DNA of 64,000 nt from Flavobacterium aquidurense. GTDB lineage: Bacteria; Bacteroidota; Bacteroidia; Flavobacteriales; Flavobacteriaceae. Shown piece by piece: positions 9,209-18,610 of the stretch; the first letter of the stretch is position 1; each line of letters begins with the position of its first letter. The DNA is taken from assembly GCF_001404985.1 (NCBI RefSeq), contig NZ_JRLF01000001.1, positions 1-64,000 on the forward strand, written 5' to 3'. The position numbers and the translations under genes were made by a program. The notes below the pieces were generated by a model. That model saw only the letters and a list, made by a program, of their open reading frames with translations. It did not search any database and was not told where the DNA came from.

Positions 9209-10429
9209 CTATTTTTCTAATTCAAGTGCTGCGAGAATAAAGGGCCCTAACCCATGTGAGTTATCTATTTTTATTTTCTCTTTGATATAATATTCATAAG
9301 AACCATCGCGATACGGATTGCCTCCTAATCCTGCACTGGCACAAACTTGTGTAATATGAATTTCTCCATCAGGATCTACTGTAATCAATTTATTAAGGAG
9401 ACCGTCAAATCCTTTTTCGGCAAGTTTTTTATACTGTGATGGTAAATATCCTTTTTTTACTCCTTTTGCAAAAGCATAAACAAACATTTCAGATCCTGAG
9501 GCTTCAAGGTAATTTCCTTCTTTTGCTGCTGAATCTGTCACCTGATACCATAATCCTGAAGGATCCTGATATTTTGCAACTGCAGCCGAAATTTCATTTA
9601 GGTACTGAATTAATTCTTTTCTTTTTGGATGATTTTTTGGCATATAATCCAACACATCAACCAGTGCCATCATGTACCAGCCAATAGAACGTGACCAAAA
9701 ATTAGGTGAAGTACCGGTTTCTTTATTTGCCCACGGCATTTGTTTGCTTTCATCCCAGGCATGAAAAAGCAAACCTGTATTTTTATCGATGGTATGCAGG
9801 TGTATTTGCTCAAACTGTTTTGCGATATCATCAAAATCTTTTCCTTTATTAAATTCTGTGCTGTAACGTGCATAAAATGGTGTTCCCATATACAAACCAT
9901 CAAGCCACATTTGGTACGGATAGATTTTTTTATGCCAGAATCCGCCTGAATTTGTTCTGGGATGTGTTTCTAATTGTTTTCTTAATGTTTGCATGGCAAT
10001 TAAATACCTCTTGTCTTTTGTTCTTTTGTAGAGATCAAAAAGTATTTTACCGGCATTTACATTATCGATATTGTAATCTTCGAGTTTATAATTCATGATT
10101 TCTCCTGAACTATTAATTACCGTTTCTCCGTATTCGTTTACGTAATTGGCATAAACAGGATTTTTTGTCTTTTTGTAAAGTTCTTCAAAAGACATCGTTA
10201 CCAAACCTAGTTTATAATCCCATTTAGGTTTCTCGTTATTATCGATTTGCCAGGCTTTTGGCGCACGTTTTATAATAGAAAGAGCCATTCGTTCTGACCA
10301 TTTTAAATCTTTAGAAATTACAACTTCTTTCTTTGCAGATTCCTGAGCAGTAATTTCACCAACCGAAAATACCATCAGGCTTACTAACATGACTGAAGCA
10401 GCATAAATTTTCTTTCTATTATGTATCAT
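9209..10429 (-). CDS. GH105 unsaturated uronyl hydrolase, soluble paralogue
   Basis: This 406-residue protein is co-linear with the GH105 lipoprotein next to it (DLKWSERMAL, SGGFWHK, PYQMWLDGLYMG with D177). The signal region keeps the same length, but the lipobox Cys is Gly (LMVFSVG), so it should be a soluble periplasmic form after cleavage near ITAQ. It probably acts on related unsaturated oligosaccharides. It lies 17 bp after the third paralogue and 22 bp before the first, so the three are almost certainly co-transcribed. Confidence 0.92.
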   Translation of the reverse strand: MIHNRKKIYAASVMLVSLMVFSVGEITAQESAKKEVVISKDLKWSERMALSIIKRAPKAWQIDNNEKPKWDYKLGLVTMSFEELYKKTKNPVYANYVNEYGETVINSSGEIMNYKLEDYNIDNVNAGKILFDLYKRTKDKRYLIAMQTLRKQLETHPRTNSGGFWHKKIYPYQMWLDGLYMGTPFYARYSTEFNKGKDFDDIAKQFEQIHLHTIDKNTGLLFHAWDESKQMPWANKETGTSPNFWSRSIGWYMMALVDVLDYMPKNHPKRKELIQYLNEISAAVAKYQDPSGLWYQVTDSAAKEGNYLEASGSEMFVYAFAKGVKKGYLPSQYKKLAEKGFDGLLNKLITVDPDGEIHITQVCASAGLGGNPYRDGSYEYYIKEKIKIDNSHGLGPFILAALELEK

Positions 10430-10446
10430 TTTAAAATGCTTAATGG

Positions 10447-11649
10447 TTATTTATTCAATTCGATTGCGCTCAGCAAAAATGCTGCTAAAGCCGGCGAGCT
10501 ATTGTCTTTTGTTTTACTGTTGATGTAATATTCATTAGTACCATCGCGAAAAGGTTTTCCTCCCAATCCAACATTCGATGAAACATTCGAAATAATGATT
10601 TGTCCTTTCTCGTCTTTTTTAACGAATTCTTTTAGATAGGCATCAAATGATTTTTGGGCAGTCTTTTTATACGATGAGACTAAATATCCTTTGTCTGCCC
10701 CTTTTGCCATACTATAAATAATCATGGCTGATGACGACGATTCTAAATAATTTCCTTTTAATTCCGGTTTATCTGCTACCTGATACCATAAACCTGATTT
10801 GCTTTTATGCTGATCTGCACTTTTTGCAATCTGATTCAAATATCCAACCAGCGTTTTATACTGCGGATGTGTCTTTGGATAATAATCTAATGTTTCTGTC
10901 AAAGCCATCATGTACCAGCCAATACCGCGTCCCCAAATGGTTGGCGATGTTCCAGTTTCAGGATTTGCCCACACAATTTCTTTACTTTCATCCCAAGCCT
11001 GATATACCAAACCTGTTTTTTTATCTCTAAGGTGATTTTGTACCAATTCAAATTGTTTTGCAATATCATCCAGTGCTTTTCCATTTTCAAACTTTACTGT
11101 GTATTGTGTATAAAATGGTTCTGCCATGTACAAACCGTCAATCCACATTTGATTGGGATAAATTTGTTTGTGCCAAAATCCACCACTTGCTGTTCTGGGC
11201 TGAGTTTCAAGCTGTGCCCTCAGTTGTTGTATAACTTTTAGATAGCGATTGTCTTTTGTTATCTCATATAAATTAAATAATAATTTTCCGGGATTTGCAC
11301 AATCAATATTATATTCTTTTATATCATATTTTTTGATATTCCCCTCTGCATCAATCATTTCATCAGCATAATCTTTGATATAATCGAGGTACTTTTTATC
11401 GTTTGTTTTTTGATATAACTTTTCAAAACCAGATAATACAAGTCCCATTTTATAATCCCATTTTGGCTTTTCGGTTCCATCGATCTGATACGCCTTTGGA
11501 TATTTATTCAAAATGGTAATGGCTGTTCTTTCTGACCATTTCAGTTTATCCGCCAGAACAGGATTTTCATTCGTCTGTGCGATTGTTTTACTGCTAAAAA
11601 TCAATAGCAAAACGATTAAATGGATATTCTTAAAAGACGATTTAGACAT
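10447..11649 (-). CDS. GH105 unsaturated uronyl hydrolase, third paralogue
   Basis: This 400-residue exported enzyme has a signal peptide ending near KTIAQ and no lipobox. Family motifs are kept: SGGFWHKQIYPNQMW, then IDGLYMAEP with catalytic D171, and IWGRGIGWYMMAL. It is the most divergent of the three tandem copies (G to A after the YM of the catalytic block, S to G in the FWSR block). It is the first of the three to be transcribed, 111 bp after the DUF4861 gene across a pyrimidine-rich spacer. Family assignment is firm, but the precise oligosaccharide is not known. Confidence 0.92.
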   Translation of the reverse strand: MSKSSFKNIHLIVLLLIFSSKTIAQTNENPVLADKLKWSERTAITILNKYPKAYQIDGTEKPKWDYKMGLVLSGFEKLYQKTNDKKYLDYIKDYADEMIDAEGNIKKYDIKEYNIDCANPGKLLFNLYEITKDNRYLKVIQQLRAQLETQPRTASGGFWHKQIYPNQMWIDGLYMAEPFYTQYTVKFENGKALDDIAKQFELVQNHLRDKKTGLVYQAWDESKEIVWANPETGTSPTIWGRGIGWYMMALTETLDYYPKTHPQYKTLVGYLNQIAKSADQHKSKSGLWYQVADKPELKGNYLESSSSAMIIYSMAKGADKGYLVSSYKKTAQKSFDAYLKEFVKKDEKGQIIISNVSSNVGLGGKPFRDGTNEYYINSKTKDNSSPALAAFLLSAIELNK

Positions 11650-11710
11650 GTTTTCTATATATTGAAAATAATTTTTCCCGCAGATTCAGCAGATAGAGCA
11701 GATTTTTTTT

Positions 11711-11759
11711 CTCTCTTTTCTCTTTCCTCTATTCTCTTTCCTCTATTCTCTTTCCTCTA
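11711..11759. repeat. Pyrimidine tandem repeat (CTCTTTCCTCTATT x3)
   Basis: Three near-perfect copies of a 14-bp CT-rich word abut the stop codon of the DUF4861 gene. It is non-coding. A looser CT-rich run of the same kind lies at 26690-26750 after uxaC. Confidence 0.7.
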
Positions 11760-11760
11760 A

Positions 11761-12726
11761 CTACATTTTACCTTTTTTGTTCAGTACTTCTAATTGTGCA
11801 TCTAAATATTTTACAAATTCTTCTTTAGATTTAATTCCGTTTGGTTCTTGTTCCCAAGCTCCCAGAAAGTAAAAAGAAGTTGCTTTTGTGGTTGGTTTAA
11901 AAACCAAAAGGTAATCTAAATCTGTATCAGCAACGTTTTCGATCGTATTGGTTTGATAAAAAATCGCCATTCCTAATTTGTCCGGAACTAATGATTGTTC
12001 ACCGTAAGTCGCTAAATAAGCCCATTTTTTATTTTTACTTTCTTTCCTGAAGGTTTCCGTATTTTTTTGCTTTACGATTCCGGTACAGATTCCTTTAATT
12101 TCTTTAGATGCCTGAATGGTGTGTTGCGTGTAAAGCTGATCTGGTTTAATCGTTAGTACAGATGTAAAATTGATTTTATCAGCTGCTGTTTTCCAGCCGT
12201 AATAATTCACTTTTACACCAGATTCGTTTGTTTTATTGACTACACTTGCAATAGTAGAATCAACTTCACGGAAGTGTAATTTTTCGTTGTTTAAATAACG
12301 ATCGATAGATCCAATTCCGATTCCTTTTCCTGCTTTCAGGATATCTGCTCCCCAATCGCTCATATTATGATACGAATCAAAATTATCCTGACCCACTAAT
12401 GGCAGAATATTTGCCGAAGTTTTCTTCCCGAAAATGTCAATTGCATTTCTCCAATCCAGGTACAAACGATACCCAATTCGGTTGCTTTCCCAACCCGGAC
12501 CTTCATAACGAATATCAAAAGAATGGTCTGTATGTTCCGGAGCCAGTTTTAGTCTTTCAACATTTTTAAAAACAGTTCCCCCAATATATTTACGTCCTTC
12601 CCATTTTCCATCTGTTTTTGCAGATATTTCGGCATATGTCTTAGCGGTTTTTATATCGTATTTTTGAGCATTTACTGCTGTTATACCCACTAAAAATAAG
12701 GTTGCTAATGTGATTTTCGTTTTCAT
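11761..12726 (-). CDS. DUF4861 family exported protein
   Basis: This 321-residue protein has a signal peptide ending AVNAQ. Landmarks are the block GPGWESNRIGYRLYLDWRNA, YHNMSDWGADILKAGKGIG and a final FYFLGAWEQEPNGI segment. I recognise this as the DUF4861 family, which is frequent in Bacteroidota pectin loci. The biochemical role is not settled. A carbohydrate-active or carbohydrate-binding beta-sandwich role is an inference from its fixed place among GH105 enzymes and esterases. It is 13 bp from the esterase gene upstream and 111 bp from the GH105 genes downstream. Confidence 0.85.
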   Translation of the reverse strand: MKTKITLATLFLVGITAVNAQKYDIKTAKTYAEISAKTDGKWEGRKYIGGTVFKNVERLKLAPEHTDHSFDIRYEGPGWESNRIGYRLYLDWRNAIDIFGKKTSANILPLVGQDNFDSYHNMSDWGADILKAGKGIGIGSIDRYLNNEKLHFREVDSTIASVVNKTNESGVKVNYYGWKTAADKINFTSVLTIKPDQLYTQHTIQASKEIKGICTGIVKQKNTETFRKESKNKKWAYLATYGEQSLVPDKLGMAIFYQTNTIENVADTDLDYLLVFKPTTKATSFYFLGAWEQEPNGIKSKEEFVKYLDAQLEVLNKKGKM

Positions 12727-12739
12727 CTTTTATTGTAAA

Positions 12740-13684
12740 TTATTTAAATATTCTGTCTAAAAATTGTGTGGTATATTGTACTGTTTCATCAAACCAGGGT
12801 TCAAAAAACCAAAAGGAATGTGGGGAATTTTCTATGGTGTGTACTTCATTATAAATCTTATTTTGATTTAAAATCGCAATCATATCATCTCTTCCTGCAT
12901 GAAATCTCGGGATACTACTGTTGATAAATAGTATTGGAGGTGTATTTTTATCGGTGTGATTTAATGCTGATGCTTGTTTCCAGTTTTCTGTTTTTTCATC
13001 ATAAGAACCTCCAAGCCAAAACGATGCCATTTCTCCTTCTGAAGATTCAGGATGTCTAAATGCTAAAACTCCATCTACATTGATAATTGCATTTACTTTT
13101 GATGATGATTTGCTTTTATTTAAAGGATCATCAAAAGCAGGCTTTTCATTTGTAGTACCAATCAAAGCTGCCATTTGACCTCCCGAAGAGCATCCTAAAA
13201 CCGCAATTTTGCCTGGATCTACATTGAATTTCTTTGCGTTATCTTTTATAAATTTAATTGCATTTTTTACATCATAAACTCCGTTTGGATATTTTGCCTC
13301 AAGCGATAATCTGTATTCTACTGTAAAACACGAATATCCTTTTGAAGCGATTTCCTGTGCTAAAAAATTCATCTGGCTTTTATTTCCGGAACGCCATCCG
13401 CCGCCGTGAATCATAACTACAGCAGGATTTTGCTTTTTTGATTTATTGATAAAACCATCAATATGCAATGTTCTTTCTTTTGTTTTGAAATAAACGACAT
13501 CATAAACTTCATCAACATTCTTGTTTTTACCAACAACAGGAATTGTGATCGCAGGATATTTTTTTATCAATTTATTGTATGTACTTTTTACAGTATATGA
13601 TGTATCTACACTGTAAGATTGCTGCGCTGAAACTACGCCTGAAAACAACAATAAAAGGAATACAATTTTTCGCATTAAAATCAT
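12740..13684 (-). CDS. Exported alpha/beta-hydrolase esterase (pectin acetyl- or feruloyl-esterase candidate)
   Basis: This 314-residue protein has a signal peptide (about 1-20, VVSAQ) and the carboxylesterase signature. The oxyanion block is HGGGW at 93-97, the nucleophile is S166 in GCSSG, and a C-terminal His lies in SPHSFWFF. Short-chain ester hydrolysis of acetylated or feruloylated pectin is the likely job, inferred from the operon. A second in-frame ATG is at codon 4 (MILM-RKIV), so the start could be three residues later. It is the first gene after susCD, behind a strong hairpin. Confidence 0.85.
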   Translation of the reverse strand: MILMRKIVFLLLLFSGVVSAQQSYSVDTSYTVKSTYNKLIKKYPAITIPVVGKNKNVDEVYDVVYFKTKERTLHIDGFINKSKKQNPAVVMIHGGGWRSGNKSQMNFLAQEIASKGYSCFTVEYRLSLEAKYPNGVYDVKNAIKFIKDNAKKFNVDPGKIAVLGCSSGGQMAALIGTTNEKPAFDDPLNKSKSSSKVNAIINVDGVLAFRHPESSEGEMASFWLGGSYDEKTENWKQASALNHTDKNTPPILFINSSIPRFHAGRDDMIAILNQNKIYNEVHTIENSPHSFWFFEPWFDETVQYTTQFLDRIFK

Positions 13685-13695
13685 CTATTTTATTG

Positions 13696-13740
13696 AGTTA
13701 AGAAAGGAGCCCGATTCATGATCGAACTCCTTTTTAACTT
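13696..13740. terminator. Hairpin after susD (attenuator or partial terminator)
   Basis: AGTTAAgAAAGGAG pairs with CTCCTTTttTAACTT around an inner CGAT/ATCG stem in the 92-bp gap after susD. The placement suggests partial termination or mRNA processing that would make GH28-susC-susD more abundant than the enzyme genes downstream. Confidence 0.5.
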
Positions 13741-13776
13741 TCTTCAAAAAACTAAGCCTCAAAAATTTTAAAATTA

Positions 13777-15462
13777 CTAATAACCAGGATTCTGAGGGAA
13801 ATCCTTATTTTGATTTAAATCTAATGCCGTTTGTGGTATTGGTCTTAAAATTTTAAGTTTACCATCTACTCCCACAAAATTTGCAGCTTTGATTTTATAA
13901 TTATAAGCCGATGCTCTTGCTACCAATGTTCCGGTACGTTTTAAATCGAACCAGCGTTTGTATTCTCCTACAAGTTCTCTTCCTCTTTCGTCTAGAATAT
14001 AATCGATATTAAACTGAGCAGCTGTTGCATTTGCTACACCAGCTCTTCTTCTTACTTCGTTTAAACGATCTAAACCTGTTGCCGGGTTTCCAGCTTTTAA
14101 ATATGCTTCTGCCGCTACTAAATAAGTTTCACCAAGTCTTGATATAATAATATCTCTTGTACTTACAGGACCTGTACTTGATGGTGTTGTTGGATTTGCA
14201 TCGTCAAATTTCTTAACCGGAATTGTATAACAGTCCAGATTTTGGATTAAAGTATGTGCTGCAGAATATTCTCCCCAAGGATGGTATACAAATGTGGCCG
14301 ATTTTCTGGAAGCATTTGCAGTATTCCATGCTGCTTTATCAGCTGGTGTGAACCATTTTGGCTCATAAAAATGTCTCACTTTTACCGCACTTGCATTTGT
14401 AGGTCTATAATAAGGATAATATAGAGTTGTTTTTGCTTTACCATCAACAGTTACTGTTTCTTCCAGAATTTCTGTCATAAAAGTAGCATCCCATCTTTTG
14501 TCGCCTTTTTCATACAATCCTAATGTATAATCAGTTGGGCATAAATTGTAGCTTCTTAACGGAGCTCCAGTTTCTGCACCTCCTAAATACGAACTAAAAT
14601 AATAAAACTGATTGTTACCTAATGTTGTAGGACTTGTACTTGTAGAATTTTTATCATATTGAACAGAGAAAATGGTTTCTGCATTCAAATCGTTATCACT
14701 GGTTGCAGTCGTAACAAATAATTGATTAAAAGGGATATTTAGAGCTTGTCCTGCAATTGCTGCATCTGCGTACGCTGCTGCTTTTGTAAAATCAGCCGGA
14801 GTACCAAAAGTTTCGTAACCTCTTGTTAAATAAACTTTTGCCAATAAATCGTTTACAGCTCTTTTATTTACTTTTCCTGATGCAGCATAAGCTGCAGTTC
14901 CTACAGATGCCAAAGAAGCATCCAGATCTGCTATAATTTGTGTGTAAACTTCTTCGGCAGTATTTCTTTTAAAAGATAAAACCGGAGTCGTAATATTATC
15001 CAGCACAATTGGAACTCCACCGTAAGTCTGAACTAATAAAAAATAAGCATTTGCTCTTAAATAACGTGCTTCACCAACAAGCGTATTTAAGTTTGATGTT
15101 TGCTCTGTTAAAGTCGAATAATATAATGTTTTATTTACTGACTGAATTTGCTGATAACATGAAATATACAACTCATCAACATTACTTGACGACGGAATTA
15201 ATAATGTATATTGGCTTAAGCCGGCTGGTTCAGGAGTTCTTCCTTCCGCATACATATCTGTACCTGATTCAAACAACCATGGATTTCCTCCATAAATTCC
15301 TTTAAGCCACGCATAGTTTGAATTTACCAATAACTGAAACCCTGATGCTGTTTTATAAGTAGCATCTGCGGGAACGTTAGAAAGGCTCTCTTCTTCAATA
15401 TAGTCACTACATGAACTCAAAGCAGTAATGATTATTCCTAAAATTAATAGTATCTTTTTCAT
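13777..15462 (-). CDS. SusD/RagB-like surface glycan-binding lipoprotein
   Basis: This 561-residue lipoprotein (lipobox ALSSC, C18) has the SusD layout. It has an N-terminal TPR-like part (VGEARYLRANAYFLLVQTYGGVPIVLD) and a C-terminal conserved block (RLGETYLVAAEAYLKAGNP, LDERGRELVGEYKRWFDLKRTG, LRPIPQTALDLN). It caps the SusC transporter and binds pectic oligosaccharides at the cell surface. The gene follows susC by 11 bp in the same unit, the standard order. Confidence 0.96.
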   Translation of the reverse strand: MKKILLILGIIITALSSCSDYIEEESLSNVPADATYKTASGFQLLVNSNYAWLKGIYGGNPWLFESGTDMYAEGRTPEPAGLSQYTLLIPSSSNVDELYISCYQQIQSVNKTLYYSTLTEQTSNLNTLVGEARYLRANAYFLLVQTYGGVPIVLDNITTPVLSFKRNTAEEVYTQIIADLDASLASVGTAAYAASGKVNKRAVNDLLAKVYLTRGYETFGTPADFTKAAAYADAAIAGQALNIPFNQLFVTTATSDNDLNAETIFSVQYDKNSTSTSPTTLGNNQFYYFSSYLGGAETGAPLRSYNLCPTDYTLGLYEKGDKRWDATFMTEILEETVTVDGKAKTTLYYPYYRPTNASAVKVRHFYEPKWFTPADKAAWNTANASRKSATFVYHPWGEYSAAHTLIQNLDCYTIPVKKFDDANPTTPSSTGPVSTRDIIISRLGETYLVAAEAYLKAGNPATGLDRLNEVRRRAGVANATAAQFNIDYILDERGRELVGEYKRWFDLKRTGTLVARASAYNYKIKAANFVGVDGKLKILRPIPQTALDLNQNKDFPQNPGY

Positions 15463-15473
15463 TTTATATCTTA

Positions 15474-18400
15474 TTAAAATTTAACACTTAATCCCAATTG
15501 CGTAGTAACAGATGCCGGACGGTTTACACCAAAAGCAGAACCGGCCCATTCCGGATCATATCCGTCAAAATCTGTAAATACAAATGGGTCAAGAACATTT
15601 ATGTAAATTCTAAAATTACTCATTTTCAACTTTTTAAGTAAATCTGAATTGAAAGTGTATCCTAAAGAGATATTTTTAATTTTAACATAAGATACATCTC
15701 TGTAATATCCAAATAATGAAGTCCAATATGCTCCTGCACCAGTAGCAACCGGTCCCGGTCTTGGGTTTGAATTATTTGCATTTGCCGGAATACCTGTACC
15801 ATTAGTTGGAATAAAATAATCCATAGCCAATTTTTGACGACCTCTGTCGCTTACATCAGCAAAGTTTTGATGAAAAGTACTCAAAACAGTTTGTCCCTGG
15901 CTTGTTAACACTGAGAAATTAAAATCAAACTGTCCAACTGTTAATTTAGAATATAAACTTCCCTGCCATTCCGGATTTGCATTACCAATTACAGTTCTGT
16001 CATCCTGATTGAATTTACCATCTCCGTTTAAATCTTTTGGTCTTGCCTGACCTGGAGCCATACCGTAAGATGCTGCCTGAGCTGCTTCGCTTTCCTGCCA
16101 AACACCATCATAAACATAATTGTAATTTGGATTTAATTCTGATCCTAAAATCAGTTTATTACCAATATCACTTACCTGATCCTGATTGTAAATTGACTCT
16201 AATTTATTTACGTTTTTAGTAAACGTAAATGTTGTTTCCCAATTTACGTTTTTAGATACAATATTTTTAGTCGTTAATAAAACCTCTACCCCTTTGTTAC
16301 TAACAGAACCCACATTTGAGAAGGTATTTTTCCATCCTGATTCAGAAGGTAATTGTTGTTTGTAAATTAACTTATCAGATAATCTGTCGTAAACATCTAC
16401 ACTACCCGAAATTCTGTTTTTTAAGAATCCATAGTCAAGACCAAAGTTAAGTTCTCTTGTTTTTTCCCACGTTAATTGTTGGTTTGCTAAATTTTCAGAC
16501 TGCCATCCCGAAACCACATTTGCTCCGTTTGCATAAAAAGTCTGTTGATTTAATAAAGCCTGAGATGTGTAAGGCGCCACGTTATCGTTTCCTGTATATC
16601 CTAAACTTGCTCTAAGTTTCAAGTCAGAAATTACGGAATTATTTTCTAAGAAAGCTTCTTTACTTATTTTCCAGCCTAAAGCAACTGATGGAAAGTTTTG
16701 CCATTTATTGTCTTCTGATAATACAGAAGAACCATCCCATCTATTTGATGCAGTCAATAAATATTTATCCCTGAACGTATAGTTTAAACGAACAGCATAT
16801 GAACTCAACGTATTTTTTGCATATCCTGAACTCAAATTATAACTAGTCTGAACTCCTGAACCCATATTATTTGATCCAACATCAAAAGGTTGATTGTTAG
16901 AATATAAATAAGACGTTTCATCAACATTTGAATAGATACTTTGTAATAATAATACACTAAAATCATGTACGTCATTAAAAGTATGTTTTAAATCGATTTG
17001 ATTATCCCAGGTATAATTAAAGTTATTGAAGTTCTTAATAGATGCTGAATTTTTACCGTTTAAGGTAACTCCTGCATTTGTTTGTGCTCCATAAGCTGTG
17101 CTGGTAACCGTATTTTCTATTCCTGCAGCAAATGTTGTTTTGAATGTAAACCATTTTATAGGTTGATATTGTAAATAAACATTTCCTACTGTCTGCCATG
17201 TTTTTTCTGTTTGCGATGAATTTGCAATCTCAACTAACGGGTTCACTGTACTCGTTTTATTAATAGCCCATGAACCATCAGGGTAAGTAAGTTTTCCAGG
17301 CAAAAAGAATAAAGTACCTACTTTTTCATTTCCTGCTGCATCAACAGCCCAAGGAGACATAAGCGGACTTAACCTGAAAGCATCCTGCATGGCTAAATCG
17401 CTTCCTAATTGTGTATCAAGGCGCGCAATTGTAACATTTGCTCCTGTAGAAAATTTATCATTTATTTTATGGTTTAAACCTATTTTGAATGAATATTTAT
17501 CAGTTGAATCATTGTCTATAAGTCCCTTGTCACTCTGAACACCAAAACCTAAGTTATAGCTTAAACCTGAATCTGAACGTCCTGAAATATTCAAATAATT
17601 ATTCTCTGTCATTCCTGATTTAAGTACGGCATCATACCAATCATAATTATAACCACTTTTAGCTCTTGAAACTAATAACGGACTTTGATTTCCTGCCAAT
17701 GTAGCCAATTGTGCAGGTGTTTGAGTTGCTGGTGTAGCGCTCATATAAGCTACCTGATGAAATTTCCACCATTCTTCGCCTGACATCATTTTTGGCAATC
17801 TTGCAGCCGTTTTAGTTCCGTAAGAAGTGTCATAAGTAACACTTATACCAGATTTAGCACTTATACCGCTTTTAGTCGTTACAATAATAACTCCTGAAGC
17901 TCCTCTTGAACCATAAATTGCAGCAGAAGAAGCATCTTTTAAGACATCCATTCTGGCAATATCCTGCGGATTCAAAAAGTCAATTCCATCAGTAGGCACA
18001 CCATCAACAATATACAAAGGAGAAGATCCTATCAAAGAGTTATTTCCTCTGATCACTACTTTAAATCCGTCACCTGAACGTCCTGAACTCGATGAAATCT
18101 GAACACCAGGTGTGCTTCCCTGAATTGCTTCAAGCGCACTTGTTGTATTTCTTTCTGTTATTGTAGCAGCATTAATGGTACTTACTGAACCTGTAAGATC
18201 TGTTTTTTTCACAGATCCATATCCCACAACAACAACTTCGTTTAGTGAGTTTGACTGCTCGGCAAGGCTAACATTTACTTTAGATTTTCCTGCAATACTC
18301 ACTTCCTGAGTCTGAAAACCCAAATAGCTAATAATTAAGATAGCCTTATTGTTAGTTACATTAATTTTAAAACTTCCCTCAAAGTCTGTAGAGGTACCGT

Positions 18401-18578
18401 TTTTAGTTCCTTTTTCCTGGACATTTACACCTGGTAGTGATAATCCTGCCGCATCGGTGATTTTTCCTTCTATCGTAGTCGACTGAGCATAAATTGTGGA
18501 GCTCAACACGAAATTCAGGAAAAATAAAAATACAAAATTGTATTTTATTTTTTTCTTTGGTAATTGTTTAAAGTTCAT
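15474..18578 (-). CDS. SusC/RagA-like TonB-dependent outer-membrane transporter
   Basis: This 1034-residue transporter has a signal peptide (ending TIYAQ), a carboxypeptidase-D-like domain (about 36-110, TTIEGKITDAAGLSLPGV) and a plug domain. The plug carries VVVVGYGSVKKTDLTGSV and the SusC signature around LKDASSAAIYGSRGASGVI. A 22-strand barrel follows, ending LGLSVKF. It imports pectin oligosaccharides through the outer membrane with TonB energy. It is flanked by GH28 (32 bp upstream) and susD (11 bp downstream). Confidence 0.97.
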   Translation of the reverse strand: MNFKQLPKKKIKYNFVFLFFLNFVLSSTIYAQSTTIEGKITDAAGLSLPGVNVQEKGTKNGTSTDFEGSFKINVTNNKAILIISYLGFQTQEVSIAGKSKVNVSLAEQSNSLNEVVVVGYGSVKKTDLTGSVSTINAATITERNTTSALEAIQGSTPGVQISSSSGRSGDGFKVVIRGNNSLIGSSPLYIVDGVPTDGIDFLNPQDIARMDVLKDASSAAIYGSRGASGVIIVTTKSGISAKSGISVTYDTSYGTKTAARLPKMMSGEEWWKFHQVAYMSATPATQTPAQLATLAGNQSPLLVSRAKSGYNYDWYDAVLKSGMTENNYLNISGRSDSGLSYNLGFGVQSDKGLIDNDSTDKYSFKIGLNHKINDKFSTGANVTIARLDTQLGSDLAMQDAFRLSPLMSPWAVDAAGNEKVGTLFFLPGKLTYPDGSWAINKTSTVNPLVEIANSSQTEKTWQTVGNVYLQYQPIKWFTFKTTFAAGIENTVTSTAYGAQTNAGVTLNGKNSASIKNFNNFNYTWDNQIDLKHTFNDVHDFSVLLLQSIYSNVDETSYLYSNNQPFDVGSNNMGSGVQTSYNLSSGYAKNTLSSYAVRLNYTFRDKYLLTASNRWDGSSVLSEDNKWQNFPSVALGWKISKEAFLENNSVISDLKLRASLGYTGNDNVAPYTSQALLNQQTFYANGANVVSGWQSENLANQQLTWEKTRELNFGLDYGFLKNRISGSVDVYDRLSDKLIYKQQLPSESGWKNTFSNVGSVSNKGVEVLLTTKNIVSKNVNWETTFTFTKNVNKLESIYNQDQVSDIGNKLILGSELNPNYNYVYDGVWQESEAAQAASYGMAPGQARPKDLNGDGKFNQDDRTVIGNANPEWQGSLYSKLTVGQFDFNFSVLTSQGQTVLSTFHQNFADVSDRGRQKLAMDYFIPTNGTGIPANANNSNPRPGPVATGAGAYWTSLFGYYRDVSYVKIKNISLGYTFNSDLLKKLKMSNFRIYINVLDPFVFTDFDGYDPEWAGSAFGVNRPASVTTQLGLSVKF

Positions 18579-18610
18579 AATGGTTTTAATAGTTTGGTTA
18601 ATTGATAGTT

